A stretch of 64,000 nt of DNA. It comes from UBA4427 sp046351135. Its GTDB lineage: Bacteria; Myxococcota_A; UBA9160; UBA4427. Below, piece after piece: positions 1 to 7,649 of the stretch. Location of the stretch: contig JAXLZA010000002.1 of the NCBI GenBank assembly GCA_046351135.1, forward strand, positions 310,001 through 374,000, written 5' to 3'. The notes below the pieces were generated by a model that was given only the letters and a program-made list of their open reading frames with translations, was not told where the DNA came from and did no database searches. Numbering within the stretch: the stretch's first letter is position 1; the number at the start of each line of letters is the position of its first letter. The position numbers were made by a program, and so were the translations under genes.

Positions 1-343
1 GATCATCAGCATCGTGTCGTTCCACCTCGGGATGGACACGGGGATCTCGGTCGCGCTCTTCCCGATGGTCATCCTCGCCATGACGATCGAGCGCATGTCG
101 CTCGTCTGGGAGGAGACCGGCGGCCGCGACGCGATCACCCAGGGCGCGGGCAGCCTGCTCGTCGCCTCGGCCTGCTACCTGGTCGTCAGCAACGAGTACC
201 TGGCCCATCTGGCCTACGTCTTCCCCGAGCTGCTGCTCGTCGTGCTCGCCGCGTCGATCGTCCTCGGGCGCTACACCGGCTACCGCCTGCTCGAGTTCTG
301 GCGCTTCCGGAGCGTCTGGCTGGGCAAGGGAGATCCCTCGTGA
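1..343 (+). CDS. C-terminal end of a 7-TM membrane protein (inactive-transglutaminase/7TM family), partial
   Basis: The reading frame is open from the window edge to a TGA at 341-343; the visible 114 or so residues are the C-terminus only. They contain three hydrophobic helices (around VALFPMVILAM, LLVASACYLVV and LLLVVLAASIVL) separated by short loops and end in a basic tail. The start overlaps nothing visible because the N-terminus lies outside. The next gene is an ATP-grasp ligase whose GTG overlaps this stop by 4 bases (GTGA). That pairing is characteristic of the family in which an inactive transglutaminase domain fused to seven membrane helices accompanies an alpha-L-glutamate-ligase-like enzyme. 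The family assignment rests on this pairing and helix pattern; the transglutaminase part cannot be seen here. Confidence 0.7.
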   Translation, partial: IISIVSFHLGMDTGISVALFPMVILAMTIERMSLVWEETGGRDAITQGAGSLLVASACYLVVSNEYLAHLAYVFPELLLVVLAASIVLGRYTGYRLLEFWRFRSVWLGKGDPS

Positions 344-1338
344 AGCGCCGCTGGCGCTGGCCGTGGGAGGCGCTGCGCGAGGCCGGCATCCTCGGGATGA
401 ACGAGCGCAACTACAGCTACATCAAGGCCGAGAACCCGCGCCGGCTCTTCCCCCTCGTCGACGACAAGGCGAAGACGAAGCAGCTCGCGGCGAAGGCCGG
501 GATCGCCTTTCCCGAGCTCTACGGCCTGATCTCGAGCGATGCCGAGATCCGCACCTTCCAGAAGATCGTCGAGGGCAAGCAGAAGTTCGTCGTGAAGCCG
601 GCCCATGGCTCGGGCGGCAACGGCATCGTCGTCATCCGCTCCGTCCGCAATGGGCGCTACTTCCGGGCGAACGGGACCTTCCTCGACGAGCTCGGCATGG
701 AGCACCACCTCTCGAACATCCTCTCCGGCATGTACAGCCTCGGCGGCCGCCCCGATCAGGTCCTGATCGAGCGCTGCGTCGAGTTCGATCCGATCTTCGA
801 CGAGGTCACGTTCCAGGGCGTGCCGGACATCCGGACGATCGTCTATCGCGGCTACCCGGTCGCCGCGATGGTGCGCCTGCCGACGCGGCGCTCGGACGGC
901 AAGGCGAACCTCCATCAGGGGGCCGTCGGCGCGGGCATCGACCTCAAGACGGGGCGGACGACGCACGCGATCCTGGCGGGGCAGCCGGTGACCCATCATC
1001 CGGACACGGGCCACCTCCTCGCCGGCATCCAGATCCCGGGCTGGCGCAACCTGCTGACGCTGGCGGCCCACTGCTACGACGTCGTGCCCCTCGGCTACCT
1101 CGGCGTCGACATCGTGCTCGACCGCGACTACGGGCCGCTCGTGCTCGAGCTGAACGCGCGCCCGGGCCTCGCGATCCAGATGGCCAACCGCCGGGGGCTG
1201 CGCCCGGCGCTCGCCCGCGTGCAGGCGCTGCCGCGGGTGCCGACGACCGCCGAGCAGCGCGCGGCCTTCGCGATGGGCGAGGGCGAGTCGCCGGGGGCCG
1301 TTGCGGAAACGGAAGACGCGCGATCGATGTCGGGCTGA
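340..1338 (+). CDS. Alpha-L-glutamate ligase-like ATP-grasp protein
   Basis: A 332-residue ATP-grasp enzyme starting at GTG 340, translationally coupled to the preceding 7TM gene. The N-terminal part carries GILGMNERNYSYI, followed by the nucleotide-binding segment VVKPAHGSGGNGIVVI and, near the C-terminus, the metal-binding strand LVLELNARPGLAIQMAN, in which E and N are the usual magnesium ligands. Family members are thought to form amide or peptide bonds between an amino acid (often glutamate) and an acceptor carboxylate using ATP. The acceptor is unknown. Its constant companion is the membrane protein upstream, so the product is probably handled at or exported through the inner membrane (inference). 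The last 20 residues are acidic and probably disordered. Confidence 0.85.
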   Translation: MKRRWRWPWEALREAGILGMNERNYSYIKAENPRRLFPLVDDKAKTKQLAAKAGIAFPELYGLISSDAEIRTFQKIVEGKQKFVVKPAHGSGGNGIVVIRSVRNGRYFRANGTFLDELGMEHHLSNILSGMYSLGGRPDQVLIERCVEFDPIFDEVTFQGVPDIRTIVYRGYPVAAMVRLPTRRSDGKANLHQGAVGAGIDLKTGRTTHAILAGQPVTHHPDTGHLLAGIQIPGWRNLLTLAAHCYDVVPLGYLGVDIVLDRDYGPLVLELNARPGLAIQMANRRGLRPALARVQALPRVPTTAEQRAAFAMGEGESPGAVAETEDARSMSG

Positions 1339-1401
1339 GCGCGAGATCGATCCCGCCGAGCAAGGACCGGAGCGTTCCACGGTCAAAGGGAGAACGGACC
1401 G

Positions 1402-2568
1402 ATGCTGGGCAGGACGTGTCTTCCCATTCTCTCGGCAGCCCTCGTGGCGGGCCTGGCTGATCCCGCGAGCGCGGGCTCGATCCAGAGCCTGGGCGTCGGA
1501 AACGCGAACCCGGCTGCCGTGTCTGCGAGCGGCTTCGCCGTTGCAGGCGACTGGTCGCCTCTGGCCGACCGGGCCGAAGCGTTCCGATGGACTCGGAGCA
1601 GGGGCGCCATCGGACTGGGCAATCTGGGCGATGGCCATCCAGTCAACGGCATCGTCAGCCAGGCCTTCGGCCTCTCCGGAGACGGCTCGGTCGTCGTGGG
1701 CTTTTCCGCGGACGACGCGGGCGTCGAAGCGTTTCGATGGTCGGCCCAGACGGGCATGCTCGGACTGGGGCAGCTCGAAGAGGGATTCTTCGCGAGCCAG
1801 GCGACGGGCGCGTCCTTCGATGGATCGGTCGTCGTCGGCGTGGCAGATACGGCGTCCGGCCAGGAGGCGTTCCGGTGGACGTCGCAGGGCGGCCTCGTCG
1901 GACTCGGCGATCTCGGCGGCGCGTTCGGCTTTCGAAGTTTCGCGACCGGCGTATCGGCCGATGGCGCGGTCGTCACCGGAAACGCGGGATCGACGACGTC
2001 CGGAAGCGAGGCCTTCCGTTGGACCCCGGCCCAGGGGATGATCGGACTCGGCGATCTACCGGGAGGCGCGAACTCCAGCTACGGGACGGCCGTTTCCGCG
2101 AACGGCTCCACGATCGTCGGCTATTCGGAATCGTCCTCGGGCGTCGAAGCGTTTCGCTGGACCTCGGCGGGCGGAATGGTCGGGCTGGGCGACCTCGCCG
2201 GAGGGGGCTTTGCGAGTCGTGCTCTCGGCGTATCCGCCGACGGCGCGGTCGTCGTCGGCTACGGGGCCAGCGTTTCGGCGGGGCAGGAGGCCTTCATCTG
2301 GACTTCTTCGACCGGCCTGCAGCCGCTCGACACGCATCTGATCGCGGTCGGGATCGATCTGCAGGGCTGGCAGCTGACCCTGGCGAATGCGGTCTCGGCG
2401 GATGGACGGACGATCGTCGGATACGGAGTCAGCCCAGACGGTCTGGCTGAGGCATGGGTCGTGACCCTGCCGGAGCCTTCGGCCGGACTCCCCATCGCAG
2501 CGGTCTGCCTGCTGGTCGGCGGTCGCGATCGTTTGCGAGCGCGCTCGTCGTGGCGGCGCGCTCACTGA
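1402..2568 (+). CDS. Secreted HAF-repeat protein with PEP-CTERM-like tail
   Basis: A 388-residue protein with an N-terminal signal peptide (LPILSAALVAGLADPASA) and a body built of about six to seven imperfect repeats of roughly 45-50 residues. Each repeat contains EAFRWT or a variant followed by GxxGLGDL and a SADGxVVVGY segment, which is the signature of HAF-type extracellular repeats with a beta-propeller-like fold. The C-terminus reads LPEPSAGLPIAAVCLLVGG followed by an arginine-rich end, a degenerate match to the PEP-CTERM sorting signal recognised by exosortase. A GGGAG ribosome site (1388-1392) lies 9 bases before the ATG. Role is probably surface or extracellular matrix; no exosortase gene is in the window. 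Confidence 0.8.
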   Translation: MLGRTCLPILSAALVAGLADPASAGSIQSLGVGNANPAAVSASGFAVAGDWSPLADRAEAFRWTRSRGAIGLGNLGDGHPVNGIVSQAFGLSGDGSVVVGFSADDAGVEAFRWSAQTGMLGLGQLEEGFFASQATGASFDGSVVVGVADTASGQEAFRWTSQGGLVGLGDLGGAFGFRSFATGVSADGAVVTGNAGSTTSGSEAFRWTPAQGMIGLGDLPGGANSSYGTAVSANGSTIVGYSESSSGVEAFRWTSAGGMVGLGDLAGGGFASRALGVSADGAVVVGYGASVSAGQEAFIWTSSTGLQPLDTHLIAVGIDLQGWQLTLANAVSADGRTIVGYGVSPDGLAEAWVVTLPEPSAGLPIAAVCLLVGGRDRLRARSSWRRAH

Positions 2569-2592
2569 CACACCGATGGCGGGATCGGGCGG

Positions 2593-2612
2593 ACGAGATT
2601 CCCGAATCTCGT
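2593..2612. promoter_or_regulatory. 20-bp perfect dyad between the HAF gene and motA
   Basis: Arms ACGAGATTC (2593-2601) and GAATCTCGT (2604-2612) are exact reverse complements around a 2-base spacer. It lies 24 bases after the HAF-protein stop and about 230 bases before motA. A 7-bp stem with a 6-base loop could form in RNA, but no T-run follows, so an operator is as likely as a terminator. The rest of 2569-2842 shows no recognisable gene. Confidence 0.4.
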
Positions 2613-2842
2613 GCGATGCGATCAGGTTAGTCGGTTGTTTCCCGTCTCGACCGATCTGCTCGGAGCTTCCCTGTAGAAGCCGACGCGCAGGTTCTCGCGA
2701 CTTGCGCATCCGTCCCGCCCGCGCGCCCGGCAATGCGGCTCTTCGTCCCGAGCGACCTCAAGTGGCCTTCCGGTGGGGTCGATCAGCGGCACGCGTCACG
2801 GGCATCGTGACGGCCACGGCCTCGTCGGGGGAGAGTCGTTCC

Positions 2843-3700
2843 ATGTTCGTCGCCATCGGCTGGCTCGCAGCGCTCGGGTGCATCTTCGGTGCCTTCCTCC
2901 TCCATGGGGGACACATCGGCGTGATCCTCCACGCGCTGCCCACCGAGATGATGGCGATCCTCGGCGGCGCGCTCGGCGCCTTCGTGGTCGCGAATCCGCC
3001 CAAGGTCCTGAAGGCGACGGCGAAGGGCCTGGCCGGCTGCTTCAAGGGCAGCAAGTACACGAAGGAGCGCTACATGGAGCTCCTGGCGCTGCTCTACGCG
3101 ATCCTCCAGAAGGCCCGCAAGGAAGGTCTGATGGCGATCGAGGGCGAGGTCGAGGACCCGGAGAACTCGACGCTCTTCCAGACCTACTCGTCGATCGCGA
3201 GCGATCACCACGTGGTCGAGTTCATCACCGACTATCTGCGGCTCATGATGGGCGGCAATCTCAACCCCCACGAGATCGAGTCGCTCATGGACAGCGAGAT
3301 CGAGACCCATCACCAGGAGGCCCACCTCGCCTCGGGTGCGGTCAACAAGATCGCGGGCTCGCTGCCCGCCTTCGGCATCGTCGCCGCCGTGCTCGGCGTC
3401 GTGAACACGATGGGATCCGTCGGTCAGCCCCCGGCGATCCTCGGCGGGATGATCGGTTCGGCGCTCGTCGGAACCTTCCTCGGCATTCTCCTCGCCTACG
3501 CCTTCGCGGAGCCGCTCGCCGGCCTGATGGAGCAGCAGATCGCCGAGGGCAGCAAGGAGCTCCAGGTCATCAAGACGACGCTGCTCGCGAGCATGCAGGG
3601 CTACACGCCCCAGGTCGCGGTCGAGTTCGGTCGCAAGGTCCTCTTCTCGACCGAGCGCCCCACCTTCGGCGAGCTCGAGGAACACGTGAAGGGCAAGTGA
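2843..3700 (+). CDS. motA: Flagellar motor stator protein MotA
   Basis: A 285-residue protein; the start is set at ATG 2843 because the sequence MFVAIGWLAALGCIFGAFLLHGG is the classical first MotA helix, whereas upstream in-frame sequence is basic and non-conserved. Four membrane helices are visible: two near the N-terminus (to about residue 52) and two near residues 170-225 (LPAFGIVAAVLGVVNTMGS and ILGGMIGSALVGTFLGILLAY), with the large cytoplasmic loop between. MotA and MotB form the proton-driven stator of the flagellar motor. motB follows after 3 bases. No other flagellar gene occurs in the window, so the pair is an orphan here. Confidence 0.95.
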   Translation: MFVAIGWLAALGCIFGAFLLHGGHIGVILHALPTEMMAILGGALGAFVVANPPKVLKATAKGLAGCFKGSKYTKERYMELLALLYAILQKARKEGLMAIEGEVEDPENSTLFQTYSSIASDHHVVEFITDYLRLMMGGNLNPHEIESLMDSEIETHHQEAHLASGAVNKIAGSLPAFGIVAAVLGVVNTMGSVGQPPAILGGMIGSALVGTFLGILLAYAFAEPLAGLMEQQIAEGSKELQVIKTTLLASMQGYTPQVAVEFGRKVLFSTERPTFGELEEHVKGK

Positions 3701-3703
3701 TCC

Positions 3704-4687
3704 ATGGCTGCGCCGAGCGGCAAGTCCCAGACGATCATCATCAAGCGCATCAAGAAGGGCGGCCACGGCGCCCACGGTGGTGCGTGGAAGATCGCCTACG
3801 CCGACTTCGTGACCGCCATGATGGCCTTCTTCCTGCTCATGTGGCTGCTCTCGGCCACGACCGAGGAGGAGAAGGAGAAGCTCTCCGAGTACTTCTCCCA
3901 GCCCGTCGACGTCGCCCTGTTCGGGGACACCGGCTCCGGCGCCGCATCGCTGCTCGACGGAAAGGGCCACGGCGCGCTCTCCGCGGCCGAGAAGCAGGCG
4001 GTCGCCGACCAGGCCCGGATGCAGCTCGTCGCGACGCTCCGTTCCGAGCGCGAGCGCGCGGACTTCGCCCGGCTCGAGAAGCTCCGGCGCAAGGTCGAGA
4101 ACGCGATGCTCGCCGATCCGAAGCTCGAGGACGCGCTCTCGCAGCTGAAGCTCGCGATCACGACCGAGGGCCTCCGGATCCAGATCTTCGACGAAGAGAA
4201 GCGGCCGATGTTCGACAGCGGCAGCGCCGTCGCGCGTCCGCAGATGCGCGCGCTGCTGCGCCAGCTCGGCGCGGTGCTCGCCCAGGTCCCGAACCAGATC
4301 GCGGTCGAAGGCCATACCGACGGCGTGCCCTACGGCGGCAGTCGCGCGGGCTACAGCAACTGGGAGCTGTCGAGCGACCGCGCGAACGCCTCGCGCCGCG
4401 AGCTCGTCGAGGGCGGGCTGCCCGCCGATCGGATCATGCGCGTCCAGGGCATGGCCTCGACCGACCTGCTCGATCCGGAGAAGCCCGCGAGCGCGAGCAA
4501 TCGCCGGATCGTGATCGTCGTCCTCACTCTCGACGCGGAGGAGGACTTCCTGCACGAGGCCGCGAAGGCCTCGGGCATGATGATCGACAGCGTGCCCGGC
4601 GCCGACGCCGGATCCCAGGCGAAGGCGCCCGCCGAGCCGCCCCCGGGCGGTGACGCGCGGGGCGCGCCCCCGCCGCACGACCACTGA
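3704..4687 (+). CDS. motB: Flagellar motor stator protein MotB (OmpA-like peptidoglycan-binding)
   Basis: A 327-residue protein with a lysine-rich cytoplasmic N-terminus (IIIKRIKKGGHG), a single membrane helix with the proton-carrying aspartate (AYADFVTAMMAFFLLMWLL, D34), the plug region around EKLSEYFSQP, and a C-terminal OmpA-like domain (about residues 160-275). The OmpA domain contains VEGHTDGVPYGG and NWELSSDRANASRRELV, the peptidoglycan-binding loop that anchors the stator to the cell wall. A proline- and glycine-rich tail follows. It is 3 bases downstream of motA and certainly co-transcribed. The stop is 18 bases from the convergent SnoaL gene. Confidence 0.95.
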   Translation: MAAPSGKSQTIIIKRIKKGGHGAHGGAWKIAYADFVTAMMAFFLLMWLLSATTEEEKEKLSEYFSQPVDVALFGDTGSGAASLLDGKGHGALSAAEKQAVADQARMQLVATLRSERERADFARLEKLRRKVENAMLADPKLEDALSQLKLAITTEGLRIQIFDEEKRPMFDSGSAVARPQMRALLRQLGAVLAQVPNQIAVEGHTDGVPYGGSRAGYSNWELSSDRANASRRELVEGGLPADRIMRVQGMASTDLLDPEKPASASNRRIVIVVLTLDAEEDFLHEAAKASGMMIDSVPGADAGSQAKAPAEPPPGGDARGAPPPHDH

Positions 4688-4705
4688 CGGGGCCGCCCGG
4701 GCGGA

Positions 4706-5194
4706 TCAGCGCTGGCGCGGCGCGCCCGTCGCGAAGGGCGGCGGCGGCGTCGGGGTCTCGATCGAGTTGTGGGCCCAGCTCCCGACGTTGCGCCGCTCGA
4801 GGATCCGCCACGCGCCGTCGCGCCGCTCGAAGGTGTCGATGTAGCGCGTGCCCGTCACGTTGAGGACGACCTCGCCCTTGTCGTTCGCGGGATAGCGTGC
4901 CGCGTTCGTCGCGTAGGTCTCGACGTGGGCGCGACCGCGCGGGAGGTCGAGCTCGATCCACGGGGCACCGAAGTCGTGCATCGTCGTCTGCAGCCGGGAG
5001 AGCGAGTTCTCGAGCCAGGCGAGGGCCTCGTCGCGGGGGCCCGAGAAGATCTTCCCGTAGTGGATGATCGCGTCGGGATGGAAGCACTCGCGCAGGCTCG
5101 CGTAGTCGAGGGTGTCGACGGCGCGGGCGTAGGCCAGGACGACGCGCGTGATGGCGCGCTCCGCAAGCAGGATCTCGAGCTCGTTCTCGTTCAT
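4706..5194 (-). CDS. SnoaL/NTF2-fold protein
   Basis: A 162-residue protein with the typical opening of SnoaL-like (NTF2-fold) small proteins: ERAITRVVLAYARAVDTLDYASLRECFHPDAIIHYG, here with the Y/D pair lining the pocket, then a beta-rich second half ending in ERRDGAWRILERRNVGSW. Fold relatives include polyketide cyclases, steroid delta-isomerases and ring-hydroxylating dioxygenase small subunits, so the reaction cannot be read from the sequence. A strong GGAGG lies just upstream of the ATG. It is one of three SnoaL-fold genes in the window and is divergent from the PQQ dehydrogenase. Confidence 0.8.
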   Translation of the reverse strand: MNENELEILLAERAITRVVLAYARAVDTLDYASLRECFHPDAIIHYGKIFSGPRDEALAWLENSLSRLQTTMHDFGAPWIELDLPRGRAHVETYATNAARYPANDKGEVVLNVTGTRYIDTFERRDGAWRILERRNVGSWAHNSIETPTPPPPFATGAPRQR

Positions 5195-5276
5195 GACGTC
5201 CTCCCCGCCGATCTGCGGCGCGCGCGGAGCATAGACCCGAAGTCGGCCGATCGCGCCGGCTCGAAGGCGCTCGACG

Positions 5277-5293
5277 GCGCCCTCGAAGGGCGC
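5277..5293. repeat. Perfect 7-bp inverted repeat in the SnoaL/PQQ divergent region
   Basis: GCGCCCT, CGA, AGGGCGC: seven paired bases around a 3-base loop, 41 bases before the preferred GTG of the dehydrogenase. It could be an operator half-site pair or leader hairpin; nothing else supports a function. Confidence 0.3.
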
Positions 5294-5319
5294 GAGGATG
5301 GGGGCCTGCCGCTCGCGAT

Positions 5320-5325
5320 GGGAGG
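5320..5325 (+). promoter_or_regulatory. Ribosome binding site deciding the start of the PQQ dehydrogenase
   Basis: GGGAGG lies 8 bases before GTG 5334. The alternative in-frame ATG at 5298 has only a GAGG directly abutting it, too close to work well, so the GTG is preferred. Confidence 0.55.
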
Positions 5326-5333
5326 CCCCGACC

Positions 5334-7589
5334 GTGACCCGATTCCGCCGAAATCCGCCCCTCGGCCCGCTCCGCTTCCGGGCAGCGAGCTTCCTGCTCG
5401 CGTTCTTCGCCTTCGCCTCCGCCGCGCCGCTTCGCGTCGAGGCCGCGGGAGACGAGGCGATCGCCGCCGAACCGCCCGCCGCCGACGCGCTGCTCGCGCG
5501 GGACGCGCAGGGTGCGAACTGGCCCGCCTACGGCCGGCAATTCGACGAGCAGCACTACAGCCCCCTCGCTCAGATCGATCGCGGGAGCGTCGGGCGCCTC
5601 GGGCTCGCGTGGACCCTCGAGCTCGAGGACGTCGCCCACGTGATGACGGTGCCGCTGGCGGTCGACGGGGTGCTCTACGTCGCCGCGGGCTACAGCGTCG
5701 TCCACGCGGTCGATGCGCGGACGGGTCGCCTCCTCTGGCGCCACGATCCCGAGGTCGCGAAGCGCCCGGGCCACAAGCTGATCGCGAACTGGGGCAGTCG
5801 CGGCCTCGCCTACTGGAAGGGCCGCCTCTACGTCGGTGCGGCCGACGGCCGGCTGATCGCCCTCGACGCGAAGACGGGCTCGCTCGTGTGGAGCGTCCAG
5901 ACGACCGGGCTCGACGACAATCGCTACGTCTCGGGCGCGCCGCGGGCCTTCGGTGGCCTCGTCCTGATCGGCCACGGCGGCGCCGACTACGGCCCCGTCC
6001 GCGGCTACGTAACCGCCTACGACGCCGAGACCGGGGCGCTGCGCTGGCGCTTCCACACCGTCCCCGGCAATCCCGCCGACGGCTTCGAGAGCGAAGCGAT
6101 GGCGATGGCCGCGCGGACCTGGACGGGCGAGTGGTGGAAGCTCGGCGGGGGCGGGACGGTCTGGAACGCGATGACCTACGACCCCGAGCTCGATCGCGTC
6201 TATCTCGGCACGGGCAACGGGGCGCCCTGGAATCAGAAGATCCGGAGCCCCGGCGGTGGCGACAACCTCTTCCTCTGCTCGGTCGTCGCCCTCGACGCGA
6301 AGACGGGCGCCTACGTCTGGCACTACCAGACGACGCCCGGCGAGACCTGGGACTACAACTCGGCGATGGACATGGTGCTCGCCGAGCTCGAGCTCGAGGG
6401 CCGCCGCCGAAAGGTCCTGCTCCACGCCCCGAAGAACGGCTTCTTCTACGTCCTCGATCGCGAGACGGGCCGGCTGATCTCGGCCGAGAAGATCGCGAAG
6501 GTCACCTGGGCCGAGCGCGTCGACCTCGCGACGGGCCGCCCCGTCGAGAACCCCGAGGCGCGCTTTGCGAAGGCCGGCGTCGTCGTGTCGCCGGACAACG
6601 TCGGGGCCCACAGCTGGCATCCGATGGCGTTCAGCCCACAGACCGCGCTCGCCTACGTCCCGGTCCGGGAGTCGGCCCATTTCTACAGCGACCGCGGCGT
6701 CGACCTCGCCCGCTGGCGACACGAGCCCGGCATGGTCTACGGCACCGGCCTCTCGCCGACCGACACGCCGCCGCCCGGGGTCATCCCGGCCGCGACCTCG
6801 GCCCTGCTCGCCTGGAATCCGGCGACCCAGCGCGAGGCGTGGCGAGTGCCGACGCCGGGGGGCTTCGGGGGCGGCCTCCTCGCGACGGCGGGCGGGCTCG
6901 TCTTCCAGGCCGACGCCGAAGGCCGGCTCAACGCCTACGATGCGCGCGACGGGCGCAAGCTCTGGTCCGCCGACCTCGGCGTCGGGAGCCTCGCGGCCCC
7001 CATCACCTACACCGTCGACGGTCGCCAGCACGTCTCGGTCCTGGCGGGGTGGTTCGGGGCGGCGGCGGCCGTCGGTGAATCGGCGGCCCGCTTCGGCTGG
7101 ATCGGCCGGGACCAGCCCCGGCGTCTGCTGACCTTCGTGCTCGACGGGAAGGCTCGCCTTCCGCGGCCGGCGCTCCACGCGCGGCCACGCCCGCTCGAGG
7201 CGCCGGAGTTCGAGGTCGATCCCGCGAAGGCCGAGCGCGGCCAGGGGATCTTCTTCGGCAATTGCGTGACCTGCCACGGCATCGATGCGGTCGCGGGCGG
7301 CGTCGCCCCGGACCTGCGCGCGTCCGCCGTCCCGCTCTCCGCCGAGGCCTTCGATGCGATCGTCCGTAGCGGCGGGCTCGCCGCGCGTGGGATGCCCCGC
7401 TTCGACTGGCTCGCGCCCGAGGAGCTCGACGCGATCCGCCACTACCTGCGCCAGCGCGCGCGGGCCTCGCTCGCGGCGGAGGCGGCGGAGGCGGCGGAGG
7501 CCGTCGAGACGACGAAGGCAGGTGGGAAGACCGGAGCGATCGGCGCGAGCGAGGCCGCGGCCGGCTCTACCGGAACGCCGCGCAATTAG
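5334..7589 (+). CDS. PQQ-dependent quinohemoprotein dehydrogenase with C-terminal cytochrome c
   Basis: About 751 residues from GTG 5334 (763 from ATG 5298). A signal peptide (RFRR, then FLLAFFAFASAAPLRVEA) sends it to the periplasm. An eight-bladed propeller follows with repeated DAxTGxLxW motifs, the PQQ-site segment GTGNGAPWN and the GETWDYNS stretch containing the likely catalytic Asp. The C-terminal cytochrome c domain has NCVTCHG with a later methionine candidate. Such enzymes oxidise alcohols or aldehydes and pass electrons to cytochromes. Oddly, the adjacent-cysteine pair of classical methanol/ethanol dehydrogenases is missing where ANWGSRGLAYWKG stands. The tail carries an Ala/Glu repeat. 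Confidence 0.88.
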   Translation: MTRFRRNPPLGPLRFRAASFLLAFFAFASAAPLRVEAAGDEAIAAEPPAADALLARDAQGANWPAYGRQFDEQHYSPLAQIDRGSVGRLGLAWTLELEDVAHVMTVPLAVDGVLYVAAGYSVVHAVDARTGRLLWRHDPEVAKRPGHKLIANWGSRGLAYWKGRLYVGAADGRLIALDAKTGSLVWSVQTTGLDDNRYVSGAPRAFGGLVLIGHGGADYGPVRGYVTAYDAETGALRWRFHTVPGNPADGFESEAMAMAARTWTGEWWKLGGGGTVWNAMTYDPELDRVYLGTGNGAPWNQKIRSPGGGDNLFLCSVVALDAKTGAYVWHYQTTPGETWDYNSAMDMVLAELELEGRRRKVLLHAPKNGFFYVLDRETGRLISAEKIAKVTWAERVDLATGRPVENPEARFAKAGVVVSPDNVGAHSWHPMAFSPQTALAYVPVRESAHFYSDRGVDLARWRHEPGMVYGTGLSPTDTPPPGVIPAATSALLAWNPATQREAWRVPTPGGFGGGLLATAGGLVFQADAEGRLNAYDARDGRKLWSADLGVGSLAAPITYTVDGRQHVSVLAGWFGAAAAVGESAARFGWIGRDQPRRLLTFVLDGKARLPRPALHARPRPLEAPEFEVDPAKAERGQGIFFGNCVTCHGIDAVAGGVAPDLRASAVPLSAEAFDAIVRSGGLAARGMPRFDWLAPEELDAIRHYLRQRARASLAAEAAEAAEAVETTKAGGKTGAIGASEAAAGSTGTPRN

Positions 7590-7606
7590 CCAAGGCACCG
7601 GGCACT

Positions 7607-7640
7607 CGACGACGGCGGGCGCGATTGCCCGCCGTCGTCG
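7607..7640. terminator. Bidirectional hairpin terminator between PQQ dehydrogenase and pyc
   Basis: A perfect 14-bp inverted repeat: CGACGACGGCGGGC (7607-7620), loop GCGATT, and its exact complement 7627-7640. It lies between two convergent stops (7589 and 7650), where a shared terminator is expected. No long T-run follows on either side. Confidence 0.8.
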
Positions 7641-7649
7641 TGACGCCGT

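Noticed and set aside
5298..5333. ATG 5298 as start of the PQQ dehydrogenase
   Set aside because: It has no properly spaced ribosome site and adds residues before an otherwise complete signal peptide; kept only as an alternative.
7476..7502. GCGGAG triplet-like repeat at the 3' end of the PQQ dehydrogenase
   Set aside because: Simple Ala/Glu codon repeat of a flexible tail, no sign of a separate element.
4524..7598. A minus-strand frame of 1024 codons opposite the PQQ dehydrogenase
   Set aside because: The real product is on the other strand with full family motifs; this frame has no recognisable domain.
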